Notes: generated from the sequence alone by a model not told the origin. Positions 8,657-16,786 are shown, numbered from the stretch's first letter. The stretch is DNA of 64,000 bases from QZKY01 sp963666295 (GCA_963666295.1 OY762707.1:1054001-1118000); one strand, 5' to 3'. Made by a program: numbers and translations.

Positions 8657-9312
8657 GCGGATACCTCCTGTTGGGCATCGCCCAGCGCGATGGCGGCCAG
8701 ATCGCGCACTGTCATCGGCGGATAGGTTTTTGTCGGCATGAAAATTTCGTGCTTGGCCAAGTCAGCAAAGAGCGAACCCTCCGCGCTGAACGCCGACGAT
8801 CCGGTGAGAACATCAAAGCGGAAATCGCGTCGCTGGTACTTGCCCTTCCTTAAGTAACCCCATTCGGCAAAAGTGATCGGCTGGCCGTCTTTATCGCGCA
8901 TGGTCAGCGCATCACCATGTACGAGGTTTTGCGACAACACATGCGATGCCGCCCGGTACAGGTCACCCGTCTCGTCAATTTTGAGGTACCCGGAAAATAT
9001 ATCCAGCAAGTTGTCTCGGCACTCTGCGATATTGTCCGCCAGCAGTTCAATGCCGTAGATGCACATCAACGCAAGCAGTGCATAGTGCTGCTTTTCGAAA
9101 TCGGATTTCCCATATTTGAGCTCTACGGCCGCCAGCTTGCGCTGCAGGATTTTCACGAGGAAGTTACCGCTTCCGCAGGCAGGCTCCAGAAAACGGGAAT
9201 CGATGCGCTCGGTCTCTTCCTTCACGAGATCGAGCATGGCTTCAACCATCCACTGTGGGGTAAAAACTTCTCCGTGATCAGCAACGCGTTGTTTGGACTT
9301 GACTAGGCTCAT
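8653..9312 (-). CDS. Short N6-methylase-fold protein lacking the catalytic NPPY motif
   Basis: A 219-residue protein with the N6 DNA methylase N-terminus (HGEVFTPQWMVEAMLDLV, residues 13-30) and a canonical SAM-binding motif I, FLEPACGSGNF (41-51). I see no (D/N)PPY motif IV anywhere in it, although the adjacent 550-residue protein has one. It therefore looks like a SAM-binding half or regulatory paralogue working with its neighbour. It is the first gene of the three-gene operon. A long direct repeat (9373-9424) lies in its leader. Internal truncation after motif I is an alternative, but the frame is clean and ends in an ATGA overlap, which argues for a functional short gene. Confidence 0.7.
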   Translation of the reverse strand: MSLVKSKQRVADHGEVFTPQWMVEAMLDLVKEETERIDSRFLEPACGSGNFLVKILQRKLAAVELKYGKSDFEKQHYALLALMCIYGIELLADNIAECRDNLLDIFSGYLKIDETGDLYRAASHVLSQNLVHGDALTMRDKDGQPITFAEWGYLRKGKYQRRDFRFDVLTGSSAFSAEGSLFADLAKHEIFMPTKTYPPMTVRDLAAIALGDAQQEVSA

Positions 9313-9372
9313 AGGGTAATTATGAGGTAATTTAAGCTGTCTATGTATGTTTATACAACGTCAGTGACATGC

Positions 9373-9424
9373 TCAAATTTTCAATTAAATTACTTTGCGC
9401 CTCACGCGCGCGCGCGTATTTCTT
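9373..9424. repeat. Direct repeat, copy 1, upstream of the methylase operon
   Basis: About 52 bp matching 9896-9943. Both begin TCAAATTTTCAATTAAATTA, continue through a GCCTC element and a CG-alternating run, and end TATTTCTT. This copy has a longer CG run. Weaker similarity continues to about 9447. On the minus strand each copy precedes a start codon (the short methylase here), so it may be a shared promoter or operator, or the trace of a duplication. Confidence 0.75.
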
Positions 9425-9470
9425 GGGAAATTCATTAGATGCGCAGGATTTATATAGCGTTACGCATCAC

Positions 9471-9887
9471 CTAAAATTTGGCTGGCAACTTCAGCTCCAG
9501 TGGCTCATCCTCTGATGCACACCCCGCCAATTCTCTTGCCACTTGTCTTCGTAAATAATGGTTCCATTTTCTTTCTTTTGGCTCGCTCTCTTTGTAAAGA
9601 ATATGCACTTCCTCAATCTGTTCCAACTTCTCTTTAGAGTACCCAGCAAGCTCTTCGCGAATCTTGACTAATTGCTTGGCTATATAAGCTGCTATCTCTT
9701 CATGGCTCTGCTCGGTTGGTGGCTCTCTCAAGTCTTCTGATGTCTGCAACCGTATCAACTGCGGAAGTCTTGGAAGGACTGTGTTGTCTTTAACCTCCTG
9801 TTTAGACGAGTCACGCAATGCCTGTTGCGGATTCTCTGGAAGCGGGAACCTCTTTTTGATGTCTTCTATGTCCTTGCTCATGCTCAT
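9471..9887 (-). CDS. Hypothetical protein, charged, island-encoded
   Basis: I do not recognise this protein of about 138 residues. It is rich in Glu, Lys and Arg with likely helices (residues about 60-100), no cysteine cluster and no membrane segment. Possible starts are ATG 9899, 9887 and 9881; 9887 is chosen because an AGGC lies a few bases upstream, but this is uncertain. It is flanked by the two copies of the 50-bp direct repeat and sits in the same direction as, and upstream of, the methylase operon, so it may belong to that transcript. Confidence 0.5.
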   Translation of the reverse strand: MSMSKDIEDIKKRFPLPENPQQALRDSSKQEVKDNTVLPRLPQLIRLQTSEDLREPPTEQSHEEIAAYIAKQLVKIREELAGYSKEKLEQIEEVHILYKESEPKERKWNHYLRRQVARELAGCASEDEPLELKLPAKF

Positions 9888-9895
9888 CAGCCTAG

Positions 9896-9943
9896 TCAAA
9901 TTTTCAATTAAATTACGCTACGCCTCGCGCGCGCGTATTTCTT
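9896..9943. repeat. Direct repeat, copy 2, upstream of the 138-residue gene
   Basis: A 48-bp partner of 9373-9424, with the same AT-rich block followed by a CG-alternating tract. On the minus strand it covers the leader of the 9471-9887 gene, and its end overlaps the longest possible start of that gene. See copy 1 for the comparison. Confidence 0.75.
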
Positions 9944-9998
9944 AAAAAAGTCATATATGCACAGCGCCATCACCAACTATAAACTGCGCATGGAACAC

Positions 9999-10310
9999 TC
10001 ACATTTCGCTAAGTATCCGATTCAGTTCCAGATTCAGCAAATAGCCCGAACTGGCCGGTGCTTCCTCGCTTGCTCCGTCCTCTTCCGGTTGAAAGACGTA
10101 CTTCTCCCTCACCATTTCCCACGCGATTTCTGCCGGAATCCCGCCTTCGATCAGTTCTGCCTGCTCGTTCAGTGTTTTCTCCGCTGCTTCTAGCGCTGTC
10201 TGATTCAGCGTTCCTGCTGCTTTCTGTGCCTTGTACCGCTTCGGTTGAAACTCCTTCCAGTGCTCCATCGCTTGCGCGGCCAGTGGCCGCAGTCGTGCCT
10301 GAGTTTCCAT
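9999..10310 (-). CDS. Hypothetical protein with long helix and acidic tail
   Basis: A 103-residue protein that I do not recognise. The start at ATG 10310 is fixed by GGAGG 8 bases upstream; the longer frame to 10394 has no such site. It begins METQARLRPLAAQAMEHWKE, is helical and basic in the first half, and acidic near residues 78-90 (PEEDGASEEAP). It lies between the XRE regulator and the 138-residue gene on the same strand, hence possibly in one operon with the methylase genes. Proteins of this size are common on integrative elements without a known role. Confidence 0.55.
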   Translation of the reverse strand: METQARLRPLAAQAMEHWKEFQPKRYKAQKAAGTLNQTALEAAEKTLNEQAELIEGGIPAEIAWEMVREKYVFQPEEDGASEEAPASSGYLLNLELNRILSEM

Positions 10311-10477
10311 TGCTTGTACCTCCTTCAGATTTTGAAATAGGTAACGCGCTTGAAGACGTGGCTTGAATTTCAAACCAGTGTTAAGAAATGCCAAACAATA
10401 TTAAACGAGAAGGGGGCGTTGCAACAATATAAAGAGCACACGCCCTAGCTGATCATGCGCCTTTTATATATCAGGTG

Positions 10478-10723
10478 CTATAAGCCAGCTTGTTCAATCA
10501 ACTCGCTTGGCTTGATGCCGATTTGCTCGGCAATTTTCAGCAAATTCATCACCGTGAGGTTGTGCTCTCCGCGCTCAATTCCGCCCATGTAGGAGCGGTC
10601 TATGTTTGTGGCATTCGCCAAGGCTTCTTGCGACAGCCCTAGAGAGAGGCGTGCAGAACGAATGGTCTCGCCAAGAGACACTAAAGCGGGGGCGCCTGCA
10701 TGTTTTGGGGATGGTCTGGCCAT
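10478..10723 (-). CDS. XRE-family regulator resembling restriction-modification controller (C) proteins
   Basis: An 81-residue single-domain HTH protein: LGETIRSARLSLGLSQEALA, then IDRSYMGGIERGEHNLTVMNLLKIAE. The IDRSYMGGIERGEHN recognition helix region is typical of small XRE regulators, including the controller proteins of restriction-modification systems. The start is placed at ATG 10723; an upstream extension to 10837 runs through the divergent promoter region and is not protein-like. It reads toward the methylase operon, which makes a timing role for restriction plausible but unproven. No canonical C-box was seen by eye. Confidence 0.75.
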   Translation of the reverse strand: MARPSPKHAGAPALVSLGETIRSARLSLGLSQEALANATNIDRSYMGGIERGEHNLTVMNLLKIAEQIGIKPSELIEQAGL

Positions 10724-10740
10724 CCGCCGATAATCCAATA

Positions 10741-10769
10741 TTGATGGATAAACAACCACGGGATAAAAT
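10741..10769 (+). promoter_or_regulatory. Predicted sigma-70 promoter for the 10846 gene
   Basis: TTGATG (10741-10746), a 17-bp spacer and TAAAAT (10764-10769) lie in the 120-bp gap between the divergent XRE gene and the membrane protein gene. The XRE protein could bind here to control both directions. Confidence 0.45.
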
Positions 10770-10845
10770 ACCCAAGCATTTATTGTTTGATCAACACCTA
10801 CATGCGCATGAGCACGCTCGCTCGAATATAAAAACAAGGGCTCAC

Positions 10846-11193
10846 ATGAATGATATTGCTAACCGCAAGGCGATCTTGATTGAACAATATGATGATGGAG
10901 ACATTACCGCTAGAGAATACTGCAAAGGCCTAGACGCCATTTATCAGAAAGAGCGCGAGCAGATGAAGTCAGACATACTGACCGAAGTTAATGCGCGCCA
11001 ATCAAAAGGCATGAAAAACCTTTTTCGAGACCACAAAACCAAGCTAATTCTTACCGCAGTCTTCTTGGCAGGATTCTTTATTTCGCCTTGGATCTACCCA
11101 AAAATTTTCGGCTATTCAAACGCGGACGAATGTATGCTCCACGCAAAACATAGTTGGGCAGCACACGCTTGCCGCAGGCTTTATCCGCGATAA
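10846..11193 (+). CDS. Small single-pass membrane protein, function unknown
   Basis: A 115-residue protein with the start at ATG 10846, behind an AAGGG a few bases upstream. Residues 1-60 are charged and helical (ANRKAILIEQYDDGDITARE). One hydrophobic segment near residues 67-85 (LILTAVFLAGFFISPWIYP) is followed by a short tail with two cysteines (ECMLHAKHSWAAHACRR). It is the only plus-strand gene of the island outside the IS element and is divergent from the XRE regulator. Nothing in it identifies a function. Confidence 0.55.
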   Translation: MNDIANRKAILIEQYDDGDITAREYCKGLDAIYQKEREQMKSDILTEVNARQSKGMKNLFRDHKTKLILTAVFLAGFFISPWIYPKIFGYSNADECMLHAKHSWAAHACRRLYPR

Positions 11194-11230
11194 AACCTCT
11201 GCAAATGTCAGGTTTTGTGAGGCTCTACAT

Positions 11231-11449
11231 CTAAGACTTCGGTTTCTTTGTTGGTCTTCCGCCTTTCAAACCGTTAATGCGTGCCTGCTGCTTTCCTGAT
11301 TTTGTTTTCGGTCCAGTAGACAATCCCCCATGCCATTTGCAGCGACCATTCTTATAAATACTTGTCAATTTGCATGGCGTCCCAGCTCGTGTTCTGGCGC
11401 CACATATATGTCGCCGAGTCGCTTGGTGTTCTTTATGCCGTGCGCTCAT
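11231..11449 (-). CDS. HGGxSTG-motif small protein, probable zinc binder
   Basis: A 72-residue very basic protein with C-x9-C-x10-C-x2-H leading into the motif HGGLSTGPKT (residues 40-49). Proteins annotated only by this HGGxSTG motif are frequent in prophages and integrative elements; their role is unknown to me. The cysteines and histidine are spaced as a possible zinc site. It overlaps the upstream gene's stop by 17 bp. Confidence 0.6.
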   Translation of the reverse strand: MSARHKEHQATRRHICGARTRAGTPCKLTSIYKNGRCKWHGGLSTGPKTKSGKQQARINGLKGGRPTKKPKS

Positions 11450-11852
11450 GGTTTTGCCTTATCTGCTCGTTAAACCAAGCCAGCGAGGCAGGAATAGATA
11501 CCAAAGGCTGACTAAACCTTACAGACATAATTTGAGCTCTTTCTTCATCACCAATCCTTTGCATGTTGCACCACATTTCAATAGCCCGATCCAGTTCGGC
11601 AATCATATCCAGCCATTCTTTTACTGGCCTAGGCTGAATCGACACAGCGGCCAAAGCCGTCGCATCTTCCTTAGACAAGCCATCAACCTCCATGAACTTT
11701 CGCACAAGATCTGAAAGAGGCGCTTCATTACTGGCAGATTGCCTCACCATCGTTACCGTGTGCATTACCGTTTCTTGCATCACCGCCTGTGGCACATCAG
11801 CATGGCCTTCCAGTGCCTTCACACCTCCTTTAATAAGCGCTGACAACTTCAT
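11433..11852 (-). CDS. Hypothetical island protein
   Basis: A 139-residue soluble protein, mainly helical, that I do not recognise. It starts at ATG 11852 in an ATGA overlap with the end of the upstream DUF3987 reading frame and overlaps the HGGxSTG gene at its own end. The coupling suggests one operon from the primase fragment at 13996 down to 11231, so a replication or packaging-related role is possible. Confidence 0.5.
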   Translation of the reverse strand: MKLSALIKGGVKALEGHADVPQAVMQETVMHTVTMVRQSASNEAPLSDLVRKFMEVDGLSKEDATALAAVSIQPRPVKEWLDMIAELDRAIEMWCNMQRIGDEERAQIMSVRFSQPLVSIPASLAWFNEQIRQNHERTA

Positions 11853-13557
11853 ACAACCACCTTTTCAGAATGGTTTGCTACAGCTACAGATGCTACTTTT
11901 GCTACAGTAGCCGCTTGTATGTCAACATGAGTAGCAGGTGTAGCTTGTGTAGCCGTAGCAGAAGTCAGAAGCGCCGGATTGACCTTGATGATGCGCCGCC
12001 TTCCTTCTTGAGCCAACCTAGCCCTGGAATACTCTTCAAGCACCTCTGCTGCTTTTTGGATAACGCCACTTTCCCTTGGCAAGCCAGTCACATTTTGCTG
12101 CACCGTTCTGGTTGATACGGAACCGGTCTGGTGCTGTTTGCAGTACGCCAGAAGCCACCTGTCGAGCCGCACAGCATTTGCCAGGTCTACAGGCATCGCC
12201 AGTTCACCAAAGAAACGCCGCGACTCATTCAAGTGCCATGCTGCAACCCGACTGGCTGATGTGAAATACTGCGGTCTAATTGCGCCTATGCCTTGCTCGA
12301 ATACCTGAAACAATGCCGCCAGCCTTGCAGCGTTATCCGCTGATTTGCTTGCTACATCGCGAACGTCATAAACTCGCCGCAGTTCCGTAACTCACCTTCA
12401 ATAGTGTCATGGTAAGCACGCCATTCGGCCTTGGCTTCTGCGCTGAACTCAAGCTCAAAAGGGCTCAATGCACCGCTCTCGTCTATAGGTGCATCCTGCT
12501 CCAGTAGCGCGGCAACTCGCCGATTGAACGCCTCTAGAGCAGGCCAGTTATCAGGCGCTTCTGTAAATAGCCGGTAGCCTTGCGTTGATTCTGGCCATGC
12601 CATGAGAAAGCGCGCAAAGAATCCCGTTCCGCGCATCAGTGCACCCGTTCTATCTACAGCTTCTCTCAACGTGCTTTCCTGCACCTGTAAGCCAACAGTC
12701 AGCCTCGCACCCTTTACAGTGAAAGACTCGGTCGTTCGACGATCAATGGATAGCGTTCCGCCGTCCCACAGCACATTGATCTGAGAAAGGTTGCGCATGA
12801 CAGATTCTTTGCCCATGCCGTGCGCACCAAAGACAATCCCGGCTTCTGACGACACCAAACCTGCTGATGGCCATTGCTTAGCCAGTTTGTGAGCAAGCGC
12901 TTCTGGGGTTGCATCTGCATAAAGTAAGCGCGGTGCTCTTGGCGCCTCAGGCTTCTCATGCTCTAGGTCGCGCAATTCTTTCTCATAGGAGTTTGTAGGC
13001 TTTCCATCTTTGGCAAGATGACGCAATTTATCCTTGGTGCCATTGCGCCGTGCTTCCCACGCGTCTGTAGCTGCCTGGTAGTCTTTCATCAAAGGCTTTA
13101 CTTGTTCGGCTTGTGCATCCTGGTAGTCGCGAATAGCCCTCGTAAAGAATGCATCACAAGTCGATTTACGCTCTCCACTGTCCGCAATCGTTAGCATGAA
13201 TAGGCTCACCGGCCCTATCAGCCTTTCAGCACGTTTAACATCAACGTGAGACTGAATAGCCAGCGACACTGCCGTCAGCGCAGACGATGCCACCAAAGGT
13301 ATGGGCGCCTTAACAAAAGATGTAACCTCTTCCACCGCAGCACGAATTGCTGGTGGTAGCGCATCAATTGGATACGGCTCTGGCTCAATCTTTGCGATCA
13401 ATGATTGCGGCTCACCCCATTCAGGCTTAGCAATTTCGTCACGCAAAAGCTGTGTGTGTTCTGCATGTTGAGAGCAAACACCCCACTGCGAACCTAACTG
13501 CGCAGCCATCTCATCAAGTGCAGACGTACCGCGCTCAACGCTACGAAAGTCACCCAT
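11849..13557 (-). pseudogene. DUF3987 family replication protein, broken by a frameshift
   Basis: The first 390-odd residues (from ATG 13557, after a GGAGG) match the DUF3987 type found in phage satellites and plasmids: IDALPPAIRAAVEEV, an ATPase-like SGERKS motif, and FFARFLMAWPES. This frame stops after ELRNCGEFMTFAM. Reading the next frame from about 12375 gives VYDVRDVASKSADNAARLAA, the expected continuation, in frame with an open stretch to 11849. A single missing base near 12373-12380 explains this; the intact product would be about 569 residues. The start overlaps the CHC2 gene by 8 bp. A sequencing error would look the same. Such proteins are thought to act in element replication with a primase. 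Confidence 0.75.
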
Positions 13558-13996
13558 ATGCCCTCCGAATAAATTTCGGCGTCGCAGCATCAACTGCGGA
13601 CTGTATTCGCGAAACTGCCAAGGTCAAACGCTCGCGATCCGAATGTGATAGTGGCTGCCCCTGAAGCACTGCTGAAGCCGCTGTTGACACAACAAGCGCT
13701 TCAAATGCAATCGCTTGCAAAACATCCGCAGCAGGAAAGGGGCGCCGAATGGAACCGCTGCTATGCTTAGCGGCATCCGTTGGTGGAAACAGGGCATCCA
13801 TTTCGAGACTAATGGCGGAGACAATATCCCAGACATCACATCCTGAGAAACAGTGCACTAAAATGCGCCCTTCATCGGCTTCACGAATACTAAGGCTTGG
13901 ATTGCGGTCATCATGCGCAGGACAGCACGCAAGCCATGATGAAGCCCCTGTCTTTCGTACTTTTTCAAGCCGGGAAAGTAGGTTATCAATATGCAT
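13550..13996 (-). CDS. CHC2 zinc-finger primase-like protein (short)
   Basis: A 148-residue protein whose first 60 residues are a CHC2-type zinc ribbon of DnaG-like primases: ACCPAHDD, then NPSLSI and VHCFSGCD. The TOPRIM catalytic domain of full primases is absent, so it is a zinc-finger protein likely to act with the following DUF3987 product. Start ATG 13996; the stop overlaps the DUF3987 start (ATGGGTGA). The pair is common on P4-like satellites and other integrative elements. Confidence 0.75.
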   Translation of the reverse strand: MHIDNLLSRLEKVRKTGASSWLACCPAHDDRNPSLSIREADEGRILVHCFSGCDVWDIVSAISLEMDALFPPTDAAKHSSGSIRRPFPAADVLQAIAFEALVVSTAASAVLQGQPLSHSDRERLTLAVSRIQSAVDAATPKFIRRAYG

Positions 13997-14005
13997 GGCA
14001 CCCCC

Positions 14006-14206
14006 TTATTTGGTTCGAGGACGACTTGCTTCGATGCGATTTTCTATCCAAGCATCAATGTCACTGGATGACCATCCAACGGCTCGTGCGCCAAGAGCTA
14101 TTGATGCAGGGAATTGCTTTGCTTTAATGAGTGCGTAGATGGTGCTACGAGATAAGCCTGTGCGCTGTTTTACTCGCGGCAAGCGGATGATGGTGGGTGT
14201 TGTCAT
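14006..14206 (-). CDS. alpA: AlpA-family excisionase/transcriptional regulator
   Basis: A 66-residue HTH protein: TIIRLPRVKQRTGLSRSTIY then FPASIALGARAVGWSSSDIDAW, the classic AlpA/MerR-like winged helix. The start is ATG 14206 behind an AGGAAAG; the longer frame to 14443 is IS sequence. AlpA proteins activate the integrase or serve as excisionases in P4-like elements. An IS21 copy begins only 40 bp upstream of the start, so the original promoter has been displaced. Confidence 0.85.
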   Translation of the reverse strand: MTTPTIIRLPRVKQRTGLSRSTIYALIKAKQFPASIALGARAVGWSSSDIDAWIENRIEASRPRTK

Positions 14207-14245
14207 GCTCTTTCCTTTCCTATAAGGCTCCGCTATGTTTGTTGC

Positions 14246-14402
14246 TGGGTATTCCGGGTCAACGTGACCGGTGATTCCGGACGAACGTGACCGACGATTC
14301 CGATTTAACGTGACCGGTGATTCCGGACGAACGTGACCGAATTTTTGGGTTTTCCGGAATGAGCGGTCACGATAGCGGAATGGTCGGTCACGATACCGGA
14401 AC
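14246..14402. repeat. Left-end multiple transposase-binding repeats of the IS21 element
   Basis: Four head-to-tail units of about 23 bp, each with ATTCCG and AACGTGACCG, run from 14250 to about 14340. Two units in inverted orientation (GGAATG...CGGTCACGAT) follow at about 14356-14397. Repeated subterminal sites are the IstA binding pattern of the family. The right end carries two related units at 16985-17033. Confidence 0.75.
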
Positions 14403-14482
14403 GACGTCGTACGCTGGTGTGACGGAGTTGCGCATAGAAGCAACCGAGCGGGTACGCTGCCAGATTTTTATCTGGAGACAGC

Positions 14483-16006
14483 ATGCCCGCGCAAAGGATC
14501 CCTATGCGTAAAATCAAAGACGTATTGCGTTTGAAGCTTGACGCCAAGCTCTCGCATGAGCAAATTGCTCGATCACTCGGCCTGTCCAAAGGCGTGGTGA
14601 CCAAGTATGTCGGTCTGGCTGCGGCCGCCGGCCTGAGTTGGTCGCAAATTCAATCCTGCGACGATGTGACGCTGGAGCGGCAACTACTGGTAGCACCACA
14701 GCGGCCGCGAACTCAGGTGCAGCCCGATTATGCCCGTGTACATCATGAATTGCGTCGCAAGGGTGTAACGCTGATGCTGCTCTGGGAGGAATATCAGGCC
14801 GAGCATGCCGAGCACCATACCTACCGCTATTCCCAATACTGCGAGAAATACCGCCAGTTCACCAGGCGACTCAAGCGCTCAATGCGGCAAACCCACCGCG
14901 CCGGCGAGAAACTGTTCATCGATTTTGCCGGCCCCACCATTTTGCTGACCGACGGCACACGCGCTCACATCTTCGTAGCCGCCATGGGCGCCTCCAGTTA
15001 TACATTTGCCTGCGCAACACCACGCGAAACCATGGCTGACTGGATCGATTCAACGGTCAAGGCGTTGCAGTTTTATGGCGGGGTGCCCCAGTTGATCGTT
15101 CCAGACAACCCGCGCGCCATGATTGCTGACCCGAACCGCTACGCGCCGCGTGCGAATGACACGGTGCAAGACTTTGCGCGACATTACGGCACCTCTGTCC
15201 TTCCGGCGCGCCCATATGCGCCGCAGGATAAAGCCAAGGTCGAATCGGCCGTGCAGGTGGTGGAGCGCTGGATCATGGCGCGCCTGCGTCATCAGAAATT
15301 TGCCACCGTACACGAGGTCAATGAGGCGATAGCCCCTTTGCTGGAGCGACTCAATGCCCGTCCCTTTCAGAAACTGCCGGGCAGTCGGGCCTCGACCTTT
15401 GCCGAACTCGATGCGCCGGCTTTGCTGCCGTTACCATTGCAGCGCTATGAAATCGCCACATTCAAGACGGTGCGAGTCCATATCGACTATCACGTTGAAG
15501 TCGAAGGGCACCGTTACAGCGTCCCGCATCCCATGGTGGGCCAAGTACTGGAGGTGCGCATGACTTCAGGCACGATTGAAGTACTCCATCGCGGCCAACG
15601 CATCGCCAGCCATGCGCGCAACAGCAGGCGCGGCGGTTTCAGCACGATTGCTGAACATATGCCAGCTGCGCACCGGGCGCACATGGAGTGGACGCCACAA
15701 CGCCTGATTCACTGGGGGAAAGATATTGGCTCGGCTACTGCAGCGGTGGTGACACGCCTGCTGGAACAGCATAAACACCCGGAGCACGGCTACCGCGCCT
15801 GCCTGGGATTGCTGTCTTTGGCCAAGCGCTACGGCAAGCCCCGTCTGGAGGCGGCTTGCGCATTGGCCTTGCAACTTGGCGCCTGCCAATACCGGCATGT
15901 GCGAGATATTCTCGCCAACAACCGCGACCGCACAAGACAAGCCACCCAGAGTGACTGGGTCAGTCCAGCCCATGTCCATGTGCGCGGTCCCGCCTATTAC
16001 CAATAA
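14483..16006 (+). CDS. istA: IS21-family transposase IstA
   Basis: A 507-residue DDE transposase. An N-terminal HTH (LSHEQIARSLGLSKGVVTKY, residues 23-42) is followed by the rve integrase core with catalytic D147 (FIDFAG), D208 (VPDNPRA) and E254 (KAKVE), then a C-terminal beta domain. All three acidic residues are present and the frame is intact, so it should be active. istB begins 10 bases after its stop, the usual pairing. Confidence 0.93.
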   Translation: MPAQRIPMRKIKDVLRLKLDAKLSHEQIARSLGLSKGVVTKYVGLAAAAGLSWSQIQSCDDVTLERQLLVAPQRPRTQVQPDYARVHHELRRKGVTLMLLWEEYQAEHAEHHTYRYSQYCEKYRQFTRRLKRSMRQTHRAGEKLFIDFAGPTILLTDGTRAHIFVAAMGASSYTFACATPRETMADWIDSTVKALQFYGGVPQLIVPDNPRAMIADPNRYAPRANDTVQDFARHYGTSVLPARPYAPQDKAKVESAVQVVERWIMARLRHQKFATVHEVNEAIAPLLERLNARPFQKLPGSRASTFAELDAPALLPLPLQRYEIATFKTVRVHIDYHVEVEGHRYSVPHPMVGQVLEVRMTSGTIEVLHRGQRIASHARNSRRGGFSTIAEHMPAAHRAHMEWTPQRLIHWGKDIGSATAAVVTRLLEQHKHPEHGYRACLGLLSLAKRYGKPRLEAACALALQLGACQYRHVRDILANNRDRTRQATQSDWVSPAHVHVRGPAYYQ

Positions 16007-16015
16007 GGATTTCCG

Positions 16016-16786
16016 ATGATGATGCATACCACGATCGCGCAATTGCGCACCTTGAAACTCAATGGCCTGGCTTTGGGCCTGGAAGAACAACTGACTCAGC
16101 CGGGCATGAGCGCCATGAGCTTTGAGGAACGACTGACCTTGCTGGTCGACCGCGAAGTGCACTACAGAAGTGATCGCCGGTTGGCGCGGTTGCTCAAGCA
16201 GGCGAAATTGAAATATGCGCAAGCTGCTATCGAAGACATTGATACCCGTGCCGGGCGCGGCGTCGATCGCAGCGCGGTGATGAGCCTTGCGCTGAGTGAT
16301 TGGGTAACGTCCGGGCATAGTGTCCTGATCACCGGACCAACCGGCGCGGGCAAATCCTGGTTGGGGTGCGCGCTGGCGCAATATGCGTGTCGGCGTGGAT
16401 ACTCCGCCATTTATCAGCGGGTACCGCGTCTGCCGGAAGAATTGCGGATTCGGCACGGCAGCGGCACCTTTGGCAAGTGGCTGGTGCAACTAGCTAAAAC
16501 CGATGTGCTGGTGCTCGACGACTGGGGCATGGGCGCCATTGATAGCGCCACACGCTCCGATCTGCTGGAGATCATTGATGACCGCACTGCCAACAAGGCC
16601 ACGATCATCACGAGCCAGTTACCGATTGAGCATTGGCACGCATGGATCGGGGATGCCACCATTGCCGATGCGATGCTGGACCGGATCATGCAGCGCCATC
16701 ATCGTTTTACCCTGACTGGTGAGTCCTTGCGACAAGTGAAACAAAAAACAATCAGAAAGGACAAGGCTGGTGAATCCAAATCATAG
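16016..16786 (+). CDS. istB: IS21-family helper ATPase IstB
   Basis: A 256-residue AAA+ ATPase of the DnaC/IstB family: Walker A GPTGAGKS near 102-109 and Walker B VLVLDDWG near 165-172. The N-terminal helices (HTTIAQLRTLKLNGLALGLE) match the IstB N-terminal domain. It directs target choice and stimulates IstA in this family. It begins 10 bases downstream of istA in the same transcript, and both genes lie inside the same IS ends. Confidence 0.93.
   Translation: MMMHTTIAQLRTLKLNGLALGLEEQLTQPGMSAMSFEERLTLLVDREVHYRSDRRLARLLKQAKLKYAQAAIEDIDTRAGRGVDRSAVMSLALSDWVTSGHSVLITGPTGAGKSWLGCALAQYACRRGYSAIYQRVPRLPEELRIRHGSGTFGKWLVQLAKTDVLVLDDWGMGAIDSATRSDLLEIIDDRTANKATIITSQLPIEHWHAWIGDATIADAMLDRIMQRHHRFTLTGESLRQVKQKTIRKDKAGESKS

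Noticed and set aside
14250..14400. Regular short repeats that could suggest a CRISPR array
   Set aside because: Units of 23 bp abut without unique spacers, some inverted, and they lie at an IS21 end: transposase sites.
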